Both the position numbers and the translations under genes were made by a program. A stretch of DNA of 64,000 nt from Coriobacteriia bacterium (GTDB lineage: Bacteria; Actinomycetota; Coriobacteriia; WRKU01; WQUG01): NCBI GenBank assembly GCA_009779855.1, contig WRBC01000004.1:94769-158768 (forward strand). The letters are read 5' to 3'. Shown here one piece after another: positions 54,322-63,195 of the stretch (position 1 is the first letter of the stretch; each line of letters begins with the position of its first letter). The notes beneath the pieces are model-generated. The model was not told the DNA's origin. It did not search any database and saw only the letters and a program-made list of their open reading frames with translations.

Positions 54322-54989
54322 TATTCAGTCAATTGCTTTAGGTTATCCAGTAGGTCAAGCAATGAGTTATAAGCAGTAAAGCTTAGGTCAGCATCAATTT
54401 CTGAAGCAGGAATTAGGTCAGGTATCATGACCGCTGGAATACCCGCAACATGTGCTGCACGCAAGCCATTATTGGAGTCTTCAATGACTAAACAGTCAGC
54501 AGGCTGGAAGCCCAGATACTCCGCACATTTTAGGAAAATATCAGGAGCAGGCTTTGCATGCGCAACATAGTCGCCACCCACCACAGTTTGAAAGTAGTCA
54601 CGCAAGCCATTTGTCTGAAGCTTATCTTCGGCTTCAGCATGGTAAGTCGAAGAACCTACAGCACAAGGAATATCCTGTCCTTTAAGGAAATCAAGGATTT
54701 CAATAACTCCAGGCTTTATGGGAACCGCTTTTGCTGTGGCTTCCTGCCATAGGGCATCCTGTCTTGTCGCCATCTCACTTATAGGTAACTCAGGTCCATA
54801 CTCTTCTGCCAGTATCTGAAAAGCGGCATGCATAGTGCGACCAATAAGCTTCCTGTAGGTCGCATCACTAAAGTCGTATCCATATTCTTTGAAAACTTCA
54901 CGCCACAAGCAACGTGCAATAACCTCAGTGTCAAAAATAACACCATCCATGTCAAAAATAACTGCCTTTGGCAGTAACTGTGACTGCAT
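54321..54989 (-). CDS. HAD-family phosphatase, beta-phosphoglucomutase-like
   Basis: This 222-aa HAD enzyme has motif I FDMDGVIFDTEV (nucleophile Asp), GSSTYHA for motif II, KPAPDIFL for motif III and VIEDSNNGLRAA for motif IV. It is probably a sugar-phosphate phosphatase or phosphoglucomutase-type enzyme; the substrate is unknown. It lies between metK and priA. Confidence 0.85.
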   Translation of the reverse strand: MQSQLLPKAVIFDMDGVIFDTEVIARCLWREVFKEYGYDFSDATYRKLIGRTMHAAFQILAEEYGPELPISEMATRQDALWQEATAKAVPIKPGVIEILDFLKGQDIPCAVGSSTYHAEAEDKLQTNGLRDYFQTVVGGDYVAHAKPAPDIFLKCAEYLGFQPADCLVIEDSNNGLRAAHVAGIPAVMIPDLIPASEIDADLSFTAYNSLLDLLDNLKQLTE

Positions 54990-55061
54990 GAAAAATTAGC
55001 TGTCTTTTTCTTCAGGCTTCATTTTGCCCGAAACAGCAAAAAGGAATCGATAGTCACGAGA

Positions 55062-56321
55062 CTAGCCCAACCCTGCGGCAGTACGCAGTTCATCTACACG
55101 GTTAGTCTGCTCCCAAGTGAAGCCCTGATCTTCACGACCAAAGTGACCATAGGCAGCAGTTTTGCGGAAAATCGGCTTCAATAAGTCAAGGTCGCGCATA
55201 ATGGCACCTGGACGCAAATCAAACACTTCCAGAATCGCCTTCTCTATCAGGCCACGATCAACCTTTTCGGTACCAAAAGTATCCACCATGATACTGAAGG
55301 GCTTTGCCACACCAATTGCATAGGCTAACTGCACCTCAGCGCGATCGGCAAGACCAGCAGCAACTACATTCTTAGCCACCCAGCGGGCAGCATAAGCTCC
55401 AGATCGGTCTACCTTTGTGCAATCCTTACCGCTAAATGCTCCCCCACCGTGGCGCCCAGTACCACCATACGTATCTACGATAATCTTACGCCCCGTAAGT
55501 CCTGAGTCCCCCATGGGACCACCAATAACAAAACGACCTGTTGGGTTAATGTATATCTCTGCATCCTTAAACACTAAGGATTCTGACTCAAATACGGGAC
55601 GAATAACCTTTTCAATCAGGTCAGTTCGCAACTGATTCTCTAGGTCTACGCCCTCTGCATGTTGAGTAGAAATTAGTATTTTTTCAACTGCTACAGGCCT
55701 ACCGTCCACATAGCGAACTGATACCTGCGTCTTGCCATCAGGACGCAAATAATCAATCTCTCCTGACTTGCGTACCGCAGTCAGACGCTCCGACAAGCGA
55801 TGGGCCAGATACACAGGCATTGGCATTAGGGAAGTTGTCTCATTGCAGGCGTAGCCAAACATCATTCCCTGGTCGCCAGCACCAATCAGGTCCAAAGGAT
55901 CAGTATCGCCACGCTGGGCCTCAAAACTCTGGTCAACACCTTGAGCAATATCAGGGCTCTGGTTATGAATGGCATTGATTACACCACAGGTCTTAGCATC
56001 AAAGCCAAAATCACTGTGCGTATAACCAATATCTGCAATAACGCCTCGCACAATACTATCCACATCTACATAACCGTTGGTGCGAATCTCTCCGCCAACC
56101 ATGACGAGTCCTGTCGTTACAAAGGCTTCGCAGGCACTGCGCAAGCTTGATAGGTCACCACGTCCCTCAGCTTCAAGCTTTGCTTCCACGCGAATCAGTT
56201 CATCAAGCAAAGCGTCGGAAATTTGATCACAAATCTTATCAGGATGTCCCTCTGTAACGCTTTCAGAGGTAAACAGAAAACTATTAGTTGAATCAAGAGG
56301 TATGTTAGTTGTAGCTGACAT
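55062..56321 (-). CDS. metK: S-adenosylmethionine synthase
   Basis: It makes SAM from methionine and ATP. The 419-aa protein has [12 protein letters not shown], the [12 protein letters not shown] loop and [22 protein letters not shown], all canonical. GGAAGGAC precedes the start. The upstream region shared with gltX shows no SAM-riboswitch-like structure that I recognise. SAM is needed for MoaA, RlmKL and the DNA methylase encoded here. Confidence 0.96.
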   Translation of the reverse strand: MSATTNIPLDSTNSFLFTSESVTEGHPDKICDQISDALLDELIRVEAKLEAEGRGDLSSLRSACEAFVTTGLVMVGGEIRTNGYVDVDSIVRGVIADIGYTHSDFGFDAKTCGVINAIHNQSPDIAQGVDQSFEAQRGDTDPLDLIGAGDQGMMFGYACNETTSLMPMPVYLAHRLSERLTAVRKSGEIDYLRPDGKTQVSVRYVDGRPVAVEKILISTQHAEGVDLENQLRTDLIEKVIRPVFESESLVFKDAEIYINPTGRFVIGGPMGDSGLTGRKIIVDTYGGTGRHGGGAFSGKDCTKVDRSGAYAARWVAKNVVAAGLADRAEVQLAYAIGVAKPFSIMVDTFGTEKVDRGLIEKAILEVFDLRPGAIMRDLDLLKPIFRKTAAYGHFGREDQGFTWEQTNRVDELRTAAGLG

Positions 56322-56414
56322 TATCTGTCCTTCCAGTGACTAATTTAGACGATTTTTAACCCTCTCAATATACCACGTTTATATTTTATTCGAGCAAGCT
56401 TCTTAGTTGATGAC

Positions 56415-56426
56415 GCTAACGTTAGC
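56415..56426. promoter_or_regulatory. Palindrome in metK-gltX divergent region
   Basis: GCTAACGTTAGC (56415-56426) is a perfect 12-bp palindrome in the 243-base divergent region. Its core TAACGTTA also occurs in the palindrome at 60727-60736 upstream of the MerR gene. No other feature is clear in this gap. Confidence 0.3.
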
Positions 56427-56564
56427 ACCTGCAAAAGTGCTATTCTTGTTTGCGTATATTTTTGTAGGCTTCTGCTAGCATCCTCACCAAATGTTTACCT
56501 ATTTTACAGGTTGCCACGCAAAAACCTATCTATCAGCTCAAACCGCAATCGAAGGAGTTCATCC

Positions 56565-58064
56565 ATGCCAGAAGTCAGTCCCGTACGCGTTCGCTTTGCT
56601 CCCTCACCTACTGGTACCCTTCATTTGGGAGGCGCGCGTACTGCCATTTATAACTGGGCTTTTGCACGTAAGCATGGTGGTGACTTCATCCTGCGAATTG
56701 ATGATACCGACTCAGAGCGCTCAACCCCAGAAAACGTACAGCAGATTCTGGACGCCCTGACCTGGTTAGGGCTTGACTGGGATGAGGGTCCAAAGCTTGA
56801 CGGAAGTATTGCTGGCGATGCTGGCCCCTACTTTCAGACTCAACGCGGTGACAGCTACCAACCAGCACTTGAGAAAATGATTGCAAATAATACTGCCTAC
56901 CGCTGTTTCTGCACAATGGAAGAGCTTGCTGCAAAACGTGATGCGGCACGCCTTGCTGGTGGAAGCAGTGGTTATGACCGTACCTGCCGCCACCTGTCAG
57001 TCGAAGAAGTTCAGACAAAAGTTGATGCAGATACTCCATTCGTATGGCGCCTGAAAGTTCCTGAAGGTCGCACATCAATAGTAGTGAATGATCTAGTGCG
57101 CGGCGAAACAGCCTTCCCTATTGAGGCTGTGGATGACCTAGTCCTCATGCGTAGCGACGGTACACCCACCTACAACTTTGCCAGTACTGTTGACGACGCT
57201 GACATGGGAATTACTCACATAATTCGTGGCGATGACCACTTATCAAACACACCTAAGCAGATTCTGATATTTGAAGCATTGGCGGCTGATGACGATAAGA
57301 GTGCAGTACCTGCCTTTGCCCATCTATCCATGATTTACGGTGATGACGGGAAGAAATTGTCAAAACGCCACGGTGCTGTGGGTGTTGAAGAGTTCGCAGC
57401 GATGGGTTTTCTGCCAGATGCACTGCTTAATGGTCTAGCGCTTCTGGGCTGGTCACTAGATGCAGAAACTACCATCGTTACCCCAAAGATGCTAAAAGAA
57501 AAGTTCAGCTTAGACCGCGTATCAAAAAATCCCGCACGTTTTGATATGGCAAAACTGGAACACATCAACAGTATCTACATTCAGGAAATGAGTACGGAAG
57601 AGTTTGTCCAGGCAATGCTTCCTTGGCTAGAGGCTGAAGGCCTAAGCGATGCAGAAGATGTAGCTGCACGTCCTGAATGGTATACGGAACTAGCACCCTT
57701 AATCTCGGAGCGCATTAAGTTAATGACAGAAGTTGTGCCTATGACTAAGTTTCTCTTTGTTGATGAGGTTGAAATTGACAAAAAGGCGCGCGCAAAAGCA
57801 CTTGACAAAGATTCGGAAACTACAGCGATAGCGTTAAAAGCAACCTATTCAGCGTTAGAAGGCTTGGATACCTTTGATTTGCCTAACGTCGAGGCCGTAG
57901 TTAAAACCCTTCCAGCGGAACTTGACCTAAAGCCACGGGTAGTCTTCCAAGCCATACGGGTAGCCCTCTCGGGATCGTTAGTAAGCCCTCCCCTTTTCGA
58001 GTCAATTGTGCTGCTGGGTAAGGAAAGGTCTCTTGAGCGACTATCTGTTGCAAGCAAGCACTAG
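56565..58064 (+). CDS. gltX: Glutamate-tRNA ligase
   Basis: It charges tRNA-Glu, and probably tRNA-Gln for later amidation if GatCAB is present. The 499-aa protein has the HIGH-type PSPTGTLHLGGART and KMSKS-type DGKKLSKRHG. ATG 56565 has GAAGGAG 8 bases upstream; the in-frame earlier ATG (56511) adds 18 unconserved residues. It is followed directly by tRNA-Gln and tRNA-Glu genes, its likely substrates. Confidence 0.96.
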   Translation: MPEVSPVRVRFAPSPTGTLHLGGARTAIYNWAFARKHGGDFILRIDDTDSERSTPENVQQILDALTWLGLDWDEGPKLDGSIAGDAGPYFQTQRGDSYQPALEKMIANNTAYRCFCTMEELAAKRDAARLAGGSSGYDRTCRHLSVEEVQTKVDADTPFVWRLKVPEGRTSIVVNDLVRGETAFPIEAVDDLVLMRSDGTPTYNFASTVDDADMGITHIIRGDDHLSNTPKQILIFEALAADDDKSAVPAFAHLSMIYGDDGKKLSKRHGAVGVEEFAAMGFLPDALLNGLALLGWSLDAETTIVTPKMLKEKFSLDRVSKNPARFDMAKLEHINSIYIQEMSTEEFVQAMLPWLEAEGLSDAEDVAARPEWYTELAPLISERIKLMTEVVPMTKFLFVDEVEIDKKARAKALDKDSETTAIALKATYSALEGLDTFDLPNVEAVVKTLPAELDLKPRVVFQAIRVALSGSLVSPPLFESIVLLGKERSLERLSVASKH

Positions 58065-58145
58065 ATGACTGATGTGCGCTTCTACTCTTAATGCTGCATT
58101 GACACTAAGGGTGCAAATCTTTAGTATGGAAATCCTGCATTTTGT

Positions 58146-58219
58146 TGGGGTGTCGTCTAATGGTAGGACAGCGGCTTCTGGTGCCGTATGTGAGGGTTCG
58201 ACTCCTTCCACCCCAGCCA
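58146..58219 (+). tRNA. tRNA-Gln (CTG)
   Basis: The 74-base cloverleaf has TGGGGTG paired with CACCCCA. The anticodon loop TTCTGGT gives CTG and CCA is encoded. It lies 81 bases after gltX. Confidence 0.95.
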
Positions 58220-58250
58220 GCTTGATTCTGCAGTTGAAATTGAGCAAAAT

Positions 58251-58327
58251 GCCCCGTTAGTCTAGCGGTTTAGGACGCCGCCCTCTCAAGGCGGAGATCG
58301 TCGGTTCGAATCCGATACGGGGTACCA
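58251..58327 (+). tRNA. tRNA-Glu (CTC)
   Basis: The 77-base cloverleaf has GCCCCGT paired with ACGGGGT, one G-T pair at the first position. The anticodon loop CTCTCAA gives CTC and CCA is encoded. It follows tRNA-Gln by 31 bases. Confidence 0.94.
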
Positions 58328-58338
58328 TCACACTTTTT

Positions 58339-58370
58339 AAAGGGGCTGTATCTTTTGATACAGCCCCTTT
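58339..58370 (+). terminator. Terminator after tRNA-Glu
   Basis: AAAGGGGCTGTATC (58339-58352) and GATACAGCCCCTTT (58357-58370) form a 14-bp stem around TTTT, with a short A-tract before and T-tract after. It also faces the convergent ABC permease gene. Confidence 0.9.
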
Positions 58371-58415
58371 TCAATTGGACCAGATATGAGGTTACTGTGG
58401 AGAGAGCTTAAGGAC

Positions 58416-59132
58416 TCATGAATGTGTCCCTCGTTTTACTTTACGGTCCTTGCAAGCCCCTTCGTTTGCACAGTGCCAAAAACAAGACGATAAATTCCCT
58501 GCAATTATCAACAACGGTTCTGTGGGGTTTGCCGACAAGTTCTCTATGAGCCTTGATGTCTGCATCGTGTAGAAAGGTTGAAACAAATTCCCAATCGTCT
58601 CATTGAACATTCCCAACATGGGAGCCATTCCCAGCACCATTGATACCGGAATCGCAGTTGACGTTGCGGCCTGTACACTTTTTGCTGAAATCCCTAAACT
58701 TGCACCTAACAATATTGAGCACAATACGCTTACAATCATGGCAAGTAGAAATAGTGCGACCTCACTGCTTCCTTCTGCGCCAACCATTGCCACAAAAATA
58801 AGAGAAGTGATTGTGGCAAACACCACCAGCACAGTCATGATCCCTATCAGGTACTGGACCGGCTTGACACCCGACATCACCATAAGACGCAAGCTCTTAC
58901 CCTCTTTATCTCCTGCAATAATACCTGCAGTAGTTGGAATCAAAATCATTCCAGCAAACATTGCTGCAAACATGCCTACAAATAAAGTGTCAGGCATATA
59001 ATCATCAGGACGAGCAACAAATTCAGTCATGACAAAGGCCACTGCAGGAAACATGAAGAATTGAATCAGGAATGACTTGTCTCTTAAAAATCCCAATGCC
59101 TGCTTGTAAATTACCGCTTTGATATTATTCAT
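58416..59132 (-). CDS. ABC-2 type permease with frameshifted C-terminus
   Basis: This 238-aa membrane protein has six hydrophobic segments typical of ABC-2 exporters, following its ATPase. The last segment breaks: after PLLIIAGN the frame gives LSSCFWHCANEGACKD. Reading one base shifted from about 58491-58496 gives FIVLFLALCKRRGLQGP and then a stop at 58441, a normal final helix and tail. So one T is missing in the short T-run, as a real mutation or sequencing error. If not an error, the last helix is lost. Confidence 0.75.
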   Translation of the reverse strand: MNNIKAVIYKQALGFLRDKSFLIQFFMFPAVAFVMTEFVARPDDYMPDTLFVGMFAAMFAGMILIPTTAGIIAGDKEGKSLRLMVMSGVKPVQYLIGIMTVLVVFATITSLIFVAMVGAEGSSEVALFLLAMIVSVLCSILLGASLGISAKSVQAATSTAIPVSMVLGMAPMLGMFNETIGNLFQPFYTMQTSRLIENLSANPTEPLLIIAGNLSSCFWHCANEGACKDRKVKRGTHS

Positions 59133-59826
59133 AGTCTTGGACTCCTGTCAGCTTTATAAACACAGATTCTAGGTCATAGGAGGTCTTAATAGCATTGTGA
59201 CGCTCACAAATTTCTTTAGGTGCGCCCTTCTCTACAATCACACCCTTGTGTAATAGTGCAACTCTGTCACACAGCTTTACTGCTTCCTCCATGTTGTGCG
59301 TCGTCAGAAAAACCGTTGATCCACTATCGCGCAAGTCTTCGATCAAGCGATGAATTCCTCGTGCTGTATTAGGATCAAGGTTACTGGTAGGCTCATCTAA
59401 AAATAGTACCTTTGGTCTGTGCATTATGGCCCGGGCCAAGGCTAATCTTTGCTTCATGCCTTTGGATAATTCTGATACAGGTCGCTTCAAAACCTCCCCT
59501 AGACCAACACTCTTTAGGACCTCTGCTGACCGTGTACGTGGCAGACGATAAATATCAGCGAAAATGTTCAGATTCTCAAGGCAACTTAACTGAGGATAGA
59601 GTCCGTCCTCTTCCAGCATGAGTCCTATTTCATTTGTCTTTGCGTCAATACTATGCGTTCCGGTGTCAGCGTCTAATTGTTCTGTCAAAATATTAATAAT
59701 CGTTGTTTTCCCAGCGCCTGATGGCCCCAGTAGTCCAAAAATTTCCCCGCTTGAGGCTTCTAGCGACAAGTCAGTTAAGACCTTTTGTTCACCAAAGGAT
59801 TTACTTACATGCTTTAGGTAAATCAT
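59125..59826 (-). CDS. ABC-2 exporter ATP-binding protein
   Basis: This 233-aa ABC ATPase has Walker A GPSGAGKTT (near 36), signature ELSKGMKQRLALARAI and Walker B VLFLDEPTSNLD. It lies 15 bases after the MerR gene and overlaps the permease by 8 bases. Together they form an exporter, likely for a drug, lipid or peptide, controlled by the MerR protein. The substrate is unknown. Confidence 0.88.
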   Translation of the reverse strand: MIYLKHVSKSFGEQKVLTDLSLEASSGEIFGLLGPSGAGKTTIINILTEQLDADTGTHSIDAKTNEIGLMLEEDGLYPQLSCLENLNIFADIYRLPRTRSAEVLKSVGLGEVLKRPVSELSKGMKQRLALARAIMHRPKVLFLDEPTSNLDPNTARGIHRLIEDLRDSGSTVFLTTHNMEEAVKLCDRVALLHKGVIVEKGAPKEICERHNAIKTSYDLESVFIKLTGVQDYE

Positions 59827-59841
59827 TTCTTGCTATTCTCC

Positions 59842-60699
59842 TTACGTGTTATTTGATTGCAGGTAAGTAAAAAGCTTCTCTGCTTCTACAATAGTTGTCT
59901 CACTGGTCGTATTTTCAAAGTATGCCTGCAAAGCCGATCCGATGAACTCCAATGAACGAACATGCACTGTATCTAGTTCTGAATGTTGACTTACAGCTCC
60001 TTCGATAGCCAATGAAATCTTTCCCAGCAGCTCAACGTCCCCATGTGTCAGATGCATACAGGTTTCCCACCAAGCTTGCGCCAATTTCTGCCCTTCTGGA
60101 CTGTCAGGACTAATTCCCTCATCAAGTAAGCGCAGAGCCTTAGTCCTCTGCTTTCCCATCTGGCCAATTAGGTCCTTTGCCAGTTCTGACTTTATAAAGA
60201 CCTCACTGCTTTGACCACGCAAATGACTTAGCAGATCATCGCCCATATGCGTGATAGCCCAGTAAAATTCATTACTCATTTGCAGGCTTGTTATTATGTC
60301 CGCATACCTGGTGAAGTTCACATCTTGTCTTTTTAGCACCTCAACCTCGAGTGCTTCAAGAATGCGCTTTTGCTCTTGCAGTTTCCTTAATCGTTCCTCG
60401 ATAGAGACGATTTGCTCCTGCAATGCCCTACTAACACTTTGCGAACTTTCCAAATTAGACATTTTGCTCTTGATGTCTTTAAGCGAGAAGCCCAGGTCTT
60501 TGAAGGATAGAATTTGATAGAGTCTAACTACCTCTTCGTCCGAGTAAAGTCTACGACCACTTTCTGTCTTTGTCTTAGGCTTTAGTAGTCCTTCTCTGTC
60601 GTAATACTGAATCGTACGCACAGATACGTCCATCCTTTTTGCAAGTTCTCCCGCAGTAAGCAGAGGTCTCTTACCATCCTGTTGTTCATGTACTACCAT
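59842..60699 (-). CDS. MerR-family transcriptional regulator of the ABC exporter
   Basis: This 285-aa protein has an N-terminal winged-helix MerR domain (LLTAGELAKRMDVSVRTIQYYDREGLLKP) and a coiled-coil (about 75-120). A long helical effector-binding C-terminus resembles TipAS-like domains. It is the first gene of a three-gene exporter operon, so autoregulation and drug response are likely. ATG 60699 is chosen because AGGAG lies 6 bases upstream; an in-frame ATG at 60714 has no such site. Confidence 0.85.
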   Translation of the reverse strand: MVVHEQQDGKRPLLTAGELAKRMDVSVRTIQYYDREGLLKPKTKTESGRRLYSDEEVVRLYQILSFKDLGFSLKDIKSKMSNLESSQSVSRALQEQIVSIEERLRKLQEQKRILEALEVEVLKRQDVNFTRYADIITSLQMSNEFYWAITHMGDDLLSHLRGQSSEVFIKSELAKDLIGQMGKQRTKALRLLDEGISPDSPEGQKLAQAWWETCMHLTHGDVELLGKISLAIEGAVSQHSELDTVHVRSLEFIGSALQAYFENTTSETTIVEAEKLFTYLQSNNT

Positions 60700-60726
60700 A
60701 ATCTTCTCCTGCATTTTGCTTATTCC

Positions 60727-60767
60727 GTAACGTTACTAAACATAGAATAGTGTATTACCTTACGTAA
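60727..60767 (-). promoter_or_regulatory. Palindromes upstream of merR gene
   Basis: GTAACGTTAC (60727-60736) is a perfect palindrome, and TTACGTAA (60760-60767) is another, in the 208-base gap before the MerR gene. MerR dyads lie in long promoter spacers, and an imperfect dyad GTATTAC...GTAACATAC spans 60752-60772. They are likely autoregulatory sites, not tested. Confidence 0.4.
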
Positions 60768-60821
60768 CATACAAGCATTTTAGTAAAAAATTAAACTTTT
60801 CGAGGCTCTGCGATTTCTCAT

Positions 60822-60850
60822 AAAAAAGAGTCCCCCATGGGGGACTCTTT
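60822..60850 (-). terminator. Terminator after asnB
   Basis: AAAGAGTCCCC (60825-60835) and GGGGACTCTTT (60840-60850) pair around CATG. On the - strand a T-run (AAAAAA at 60822-60827 read in reverse) follows the stem, giving a good terminator about 75 bases after the asnB stop. Confidence 0.85.
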
Positions 60851-60922
60851 AATAGCAATATCTATTCTGGGTTTTACTTACATAAGGATAGGCTTCCTTC
60901 GACAGTTGCCTCTTTGTCAGTG

Positions 60923-62755
60923 CTAAGAAGCCTCAAAATACTGTTCATACCAGACAAGGAAGTTCAGTATGGTCCAAATTTTTCTGCTATTGTCAATCTT
61001 GCCCTCTCTGTGCTGCTGCAAAAGTCTATTAAGTTCTTTTTCATCAAAAAACTTACGTGCAGCTTCACTACGGAAATATCCCTCAACATAGCTGCGATAC
61101 TCTTCTTTTGCCAACCAATTTTTTAAGGGAACAGGAAATGCCTTTTTCTCCCTTTGCGCAAAGGATTTAGGTAGGTGCCTCATGGCGGCAGCTCTAAAAG
61201 CAACCTTATCCTTAGCAGGCGTTACACGGTACTTCGTAGGTAACTTTGCCGCAATATTAACTAGTCCCTGATTAAGATAGGGGGTCTTAATTAAAAGTGA
61301 ATTTGCCATACTCATTCTGTCAGCTTGATGCAGGATATCCCCATGCAACCAAAAGTGTACATCGATGTACTGCATCTTTGTTGAATCATCCAATGTCCCT
61401 GCTTTATCGTAGTAGGGTTGAGTCAAATCCAGAGGTGAAGCATCAGTAGAAAATTTCAACACCTTTTTACGCTCATCCTTACTGAAGATATGAGCATTCC
61501 CAATAAATCTCTCTTCTACTGGCTTACCTGCGCGAATCAGGTAATTCTTTCCTTTAATAGAAAAGGGCAATTGAGACAAAGCTTTGCTAAGGGCTTTTCT
61601 GATTATCTTAGGGACAAAATTAAGCTTCGCTAAAGCAAAAGGTTCAGAATAAATGCCGTAACCACCAAAAAACTCGTCAGGACCTTCCCCTGAAAAAGCC
61701 ATTTTGACATGCTGGGCAGCAGCTTCACAACCTAGGTAAAAAGCAATGGCCGCAGGATCTGCCAAAGGCTCATCCATAGAGTAAAGGGCCTTAGGTAAGG
61801 CATTGAAGTATTCCTCAGGTGAAATATACTTCACTTCATGATGCATTCCAAACTCTTCTACGAATTCTTTTGCGTACTTAATTTCACTGTAGTCTTTATC
61901 GTTATAGTCGTCATACCCCACAGTAAAACACGCCTTGGGCTTAGCAGTCGCTGCAATAAAACTAGAATCTACACCAGCTGACAGAAATGAGCCTACTTCT
62001 AACTCAGACTCTTTATAGGGTTCAACAGCACCTAATACAGCATCTTCAATCTGCGAAACTGCTGTATTAAAGTCTTGTTGTTCTGGGGTGAATTCGAAAA
62101 AATAGTAACTTTCCGTCTCTACCTTGCTGTCCTGAAAAATCAGAGACTGTGCAGGCATAAGTCTATAAATTCCAGAAAAGAATGTTTCTTCCAGGACAGA
62201 GTACTGAAAAGATAGGTACTGTTCTAGCGCGGGCTTATTAAGGGTAGGCTTAACCTCTGGAAAGGCTAGGAGGCTTTTTATTTCTGAAGCAAATACAAGC
62301 TCGCCTTGATGTACGCTGTAGTAAAGAGGCTTGACACCAAAACGATCACGCGCAGCAAAAACTAACTTCTCCTGCTGGTCAACCACCACAAAAGCAAATG
62401 ATCCCTGCAGGTGCGACAGCAAGTCACGACCATACTCGCGATACAACACAGAGATAAGGTGTACTTCGGAATCATCAATGAAAGAATGACCTTGCGCCTC
62501 TAAGTCTTTACGCAGTTCAGTATAATTTTCAATGTCGCCATCAAAAACTGTAACGACTTCTGTATCTTCACTGTGAATGTTTTGACAAATGGCTTTTCCG
62601 TAACCGACCCCTAAGCCACAAAAACCAACGGAGGCATCTTTTCCCAGATAATTTCGTGTGTAATCTGGACCTCGATGCTTCACTTTATCCATCATGACAG
62701 ATAGCACATCAGCACTGTTATTAGTCTTTCCCGTAAAGCCACAAAAACCAGACAC
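60923..62755 (-). CDS. asnB: Asparagine synthase (AsnB-type) with degenerate glutaminase domain
   Basis: The predicted protein has 610 aa. The C-terminal synthetase half is intact: LSAGVDSS pyrophosphate loop, FTVGYDD and FSGEGPDEFFGGY. The N-terminal glutaminase half is altered. The start is GTG 62755 (AAGGAAGG upstream), giving MSGFCGFTG, so no Cys follows the initiator Met; Cys5 is nearest. The substrate Arg loop (RLSI in AsnB) reads GLGV, and the NGE oxyanion motif reads DGD (71-74). It may therefore use free ammonia, unless the N-terminus is processed to Cys5. Upstream ATG 62791 starts M-C-R but lacks a ribosome site. Confidence 0.85.
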   Translation of the reverse strand: MSGFCGFTGKTNNSADVLSVMMDKVKHRGPDYTRNYLGKDASVGFCGLGVGYGKAICQNIHSEDTEVVTVFDGDIENYTELRKDLEAQGHSFIDDSEVHLISVLYREYGRDLLSHLQGSFAFVVVDQQEKLVFAARDRFGVKPLYYSVHQGELVFASEIKSLLAFPEVKPTLNKPALEQYLSFQYSVLEETFFSGIYRLMPAQSLIFQDSKVETESYYFFEFTPEQQDFNTAVSQIEDAVLGAVEPYKESELEVGSFLSAGVDSSFIAATAKPKACFTVGYDDYNDKDYSEIKYAKEFVEEFGMHHEVKYISPEEYFNALPKALYSMDEPLADPAAIAFYLGCEAAAQHVKMAFSGEGPDEFFGGYGIYSEPFALAKLNFVPKIIRKALSKALSQLPFSIKGKNYLIRAGKPVEERFIGNAHIFSKDERKKVLKFSTDASPLDLTQPYYDKAGTLDDSTKMQYIDVHFWLHGDILHQADRMSMANSLLIKTPYLNQGLVNIAAKLPTKYRVTPAKDKVAFRAAAMRHLPKSFAQREKKAFPVPLKNWLAKEEYRSYVEGYFRSEAARKFFDEKELNRLLQQHREGKIDNSRKIWTILNFLVWYEQYFEAS

Positions 62756-62843
62756 GTTACAACCTTCCTTCAGCATGGAATCTCTGCACATTGTATCAGA
62801 GTAGGGTATCTGCCCCCTTTATGGACCTCTTGTCCATTTTCAA

Positions 62844-62870
62844 GAAAAAAGAGCTCCAGCAAGGAGCTCT
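62844..62870 (-). terminator. Terminator between secG and asnB
   Basis: On the - strand AGAGCTCC-TTGCT-GGAGCTCT is followed by TTTTTCTTG (62844-62849 read in reverse). It is an 8-bp stem with a T-run, terminating secG transcription. Confidence 0.85.
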
Positions 62871-62906
62871 CGAATCATTTCTAAAGTAAAGCCTTAGTGT
62901 AGTAGG

Positions 62907-63140
62907 CTACACTGGCCAGGCCAACATCATACCCACAAGAGTCAACACAAAAATGCTTGCAGCGATAATGGTCATACGTGTTAGGTTCTTTTCGATAATC
63001 CCTGTGCCAACAGATGACTGGATACCGCTAAAAGCTTCCGACAAACCTGTTCCCTTTCCTGAATGCATAAGCACTAAAACTATCAGGGCAATACCAGAAA
63101 TAGCCCAAACCGTAACTAACGCTATCAACAAAATGCTCAC
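62907..63140 (-). CDS. secG: Protein-export membrane protein SecG
   Basis: This small SecYEG subunit has 77 aa and two membrane helices (ALVTVWAISGIALIVLVLMHSGKG and the last 25 residues). It carries the SecG loop GLSEAFSG. The gene is flanked by gpmI and a terminator. Confidence 0.9.
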   Translation of the reverse strand: MSILLIALVTVWAISGIALIVLVLMHSGKGTGLSEAFSGIQSSVGTGIIEKNLTRMTIIAASIFVLTLVGMMLAWPV

Positions 63141-63195
63141 TATGACTCCTTATAGAAAATGCAATACTTAGGTTTAAAACAAAAACTACAGCTAT

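Noticed and set aside
56322-56564. SAM riboswitch for metK or T-box for gltX
   Set aside because: No recognised conserved core of either; only a palindrome and a ribosome site are visible.
62756-62791. Upstream asnB start giving an N-terminal Met-Cys
   Set aside because: ATG 62791 has no ribosome site, and the next residues (R-D-S-M) do not resemble a glutaminase start; GTG 62755 has AAGGAAGG.
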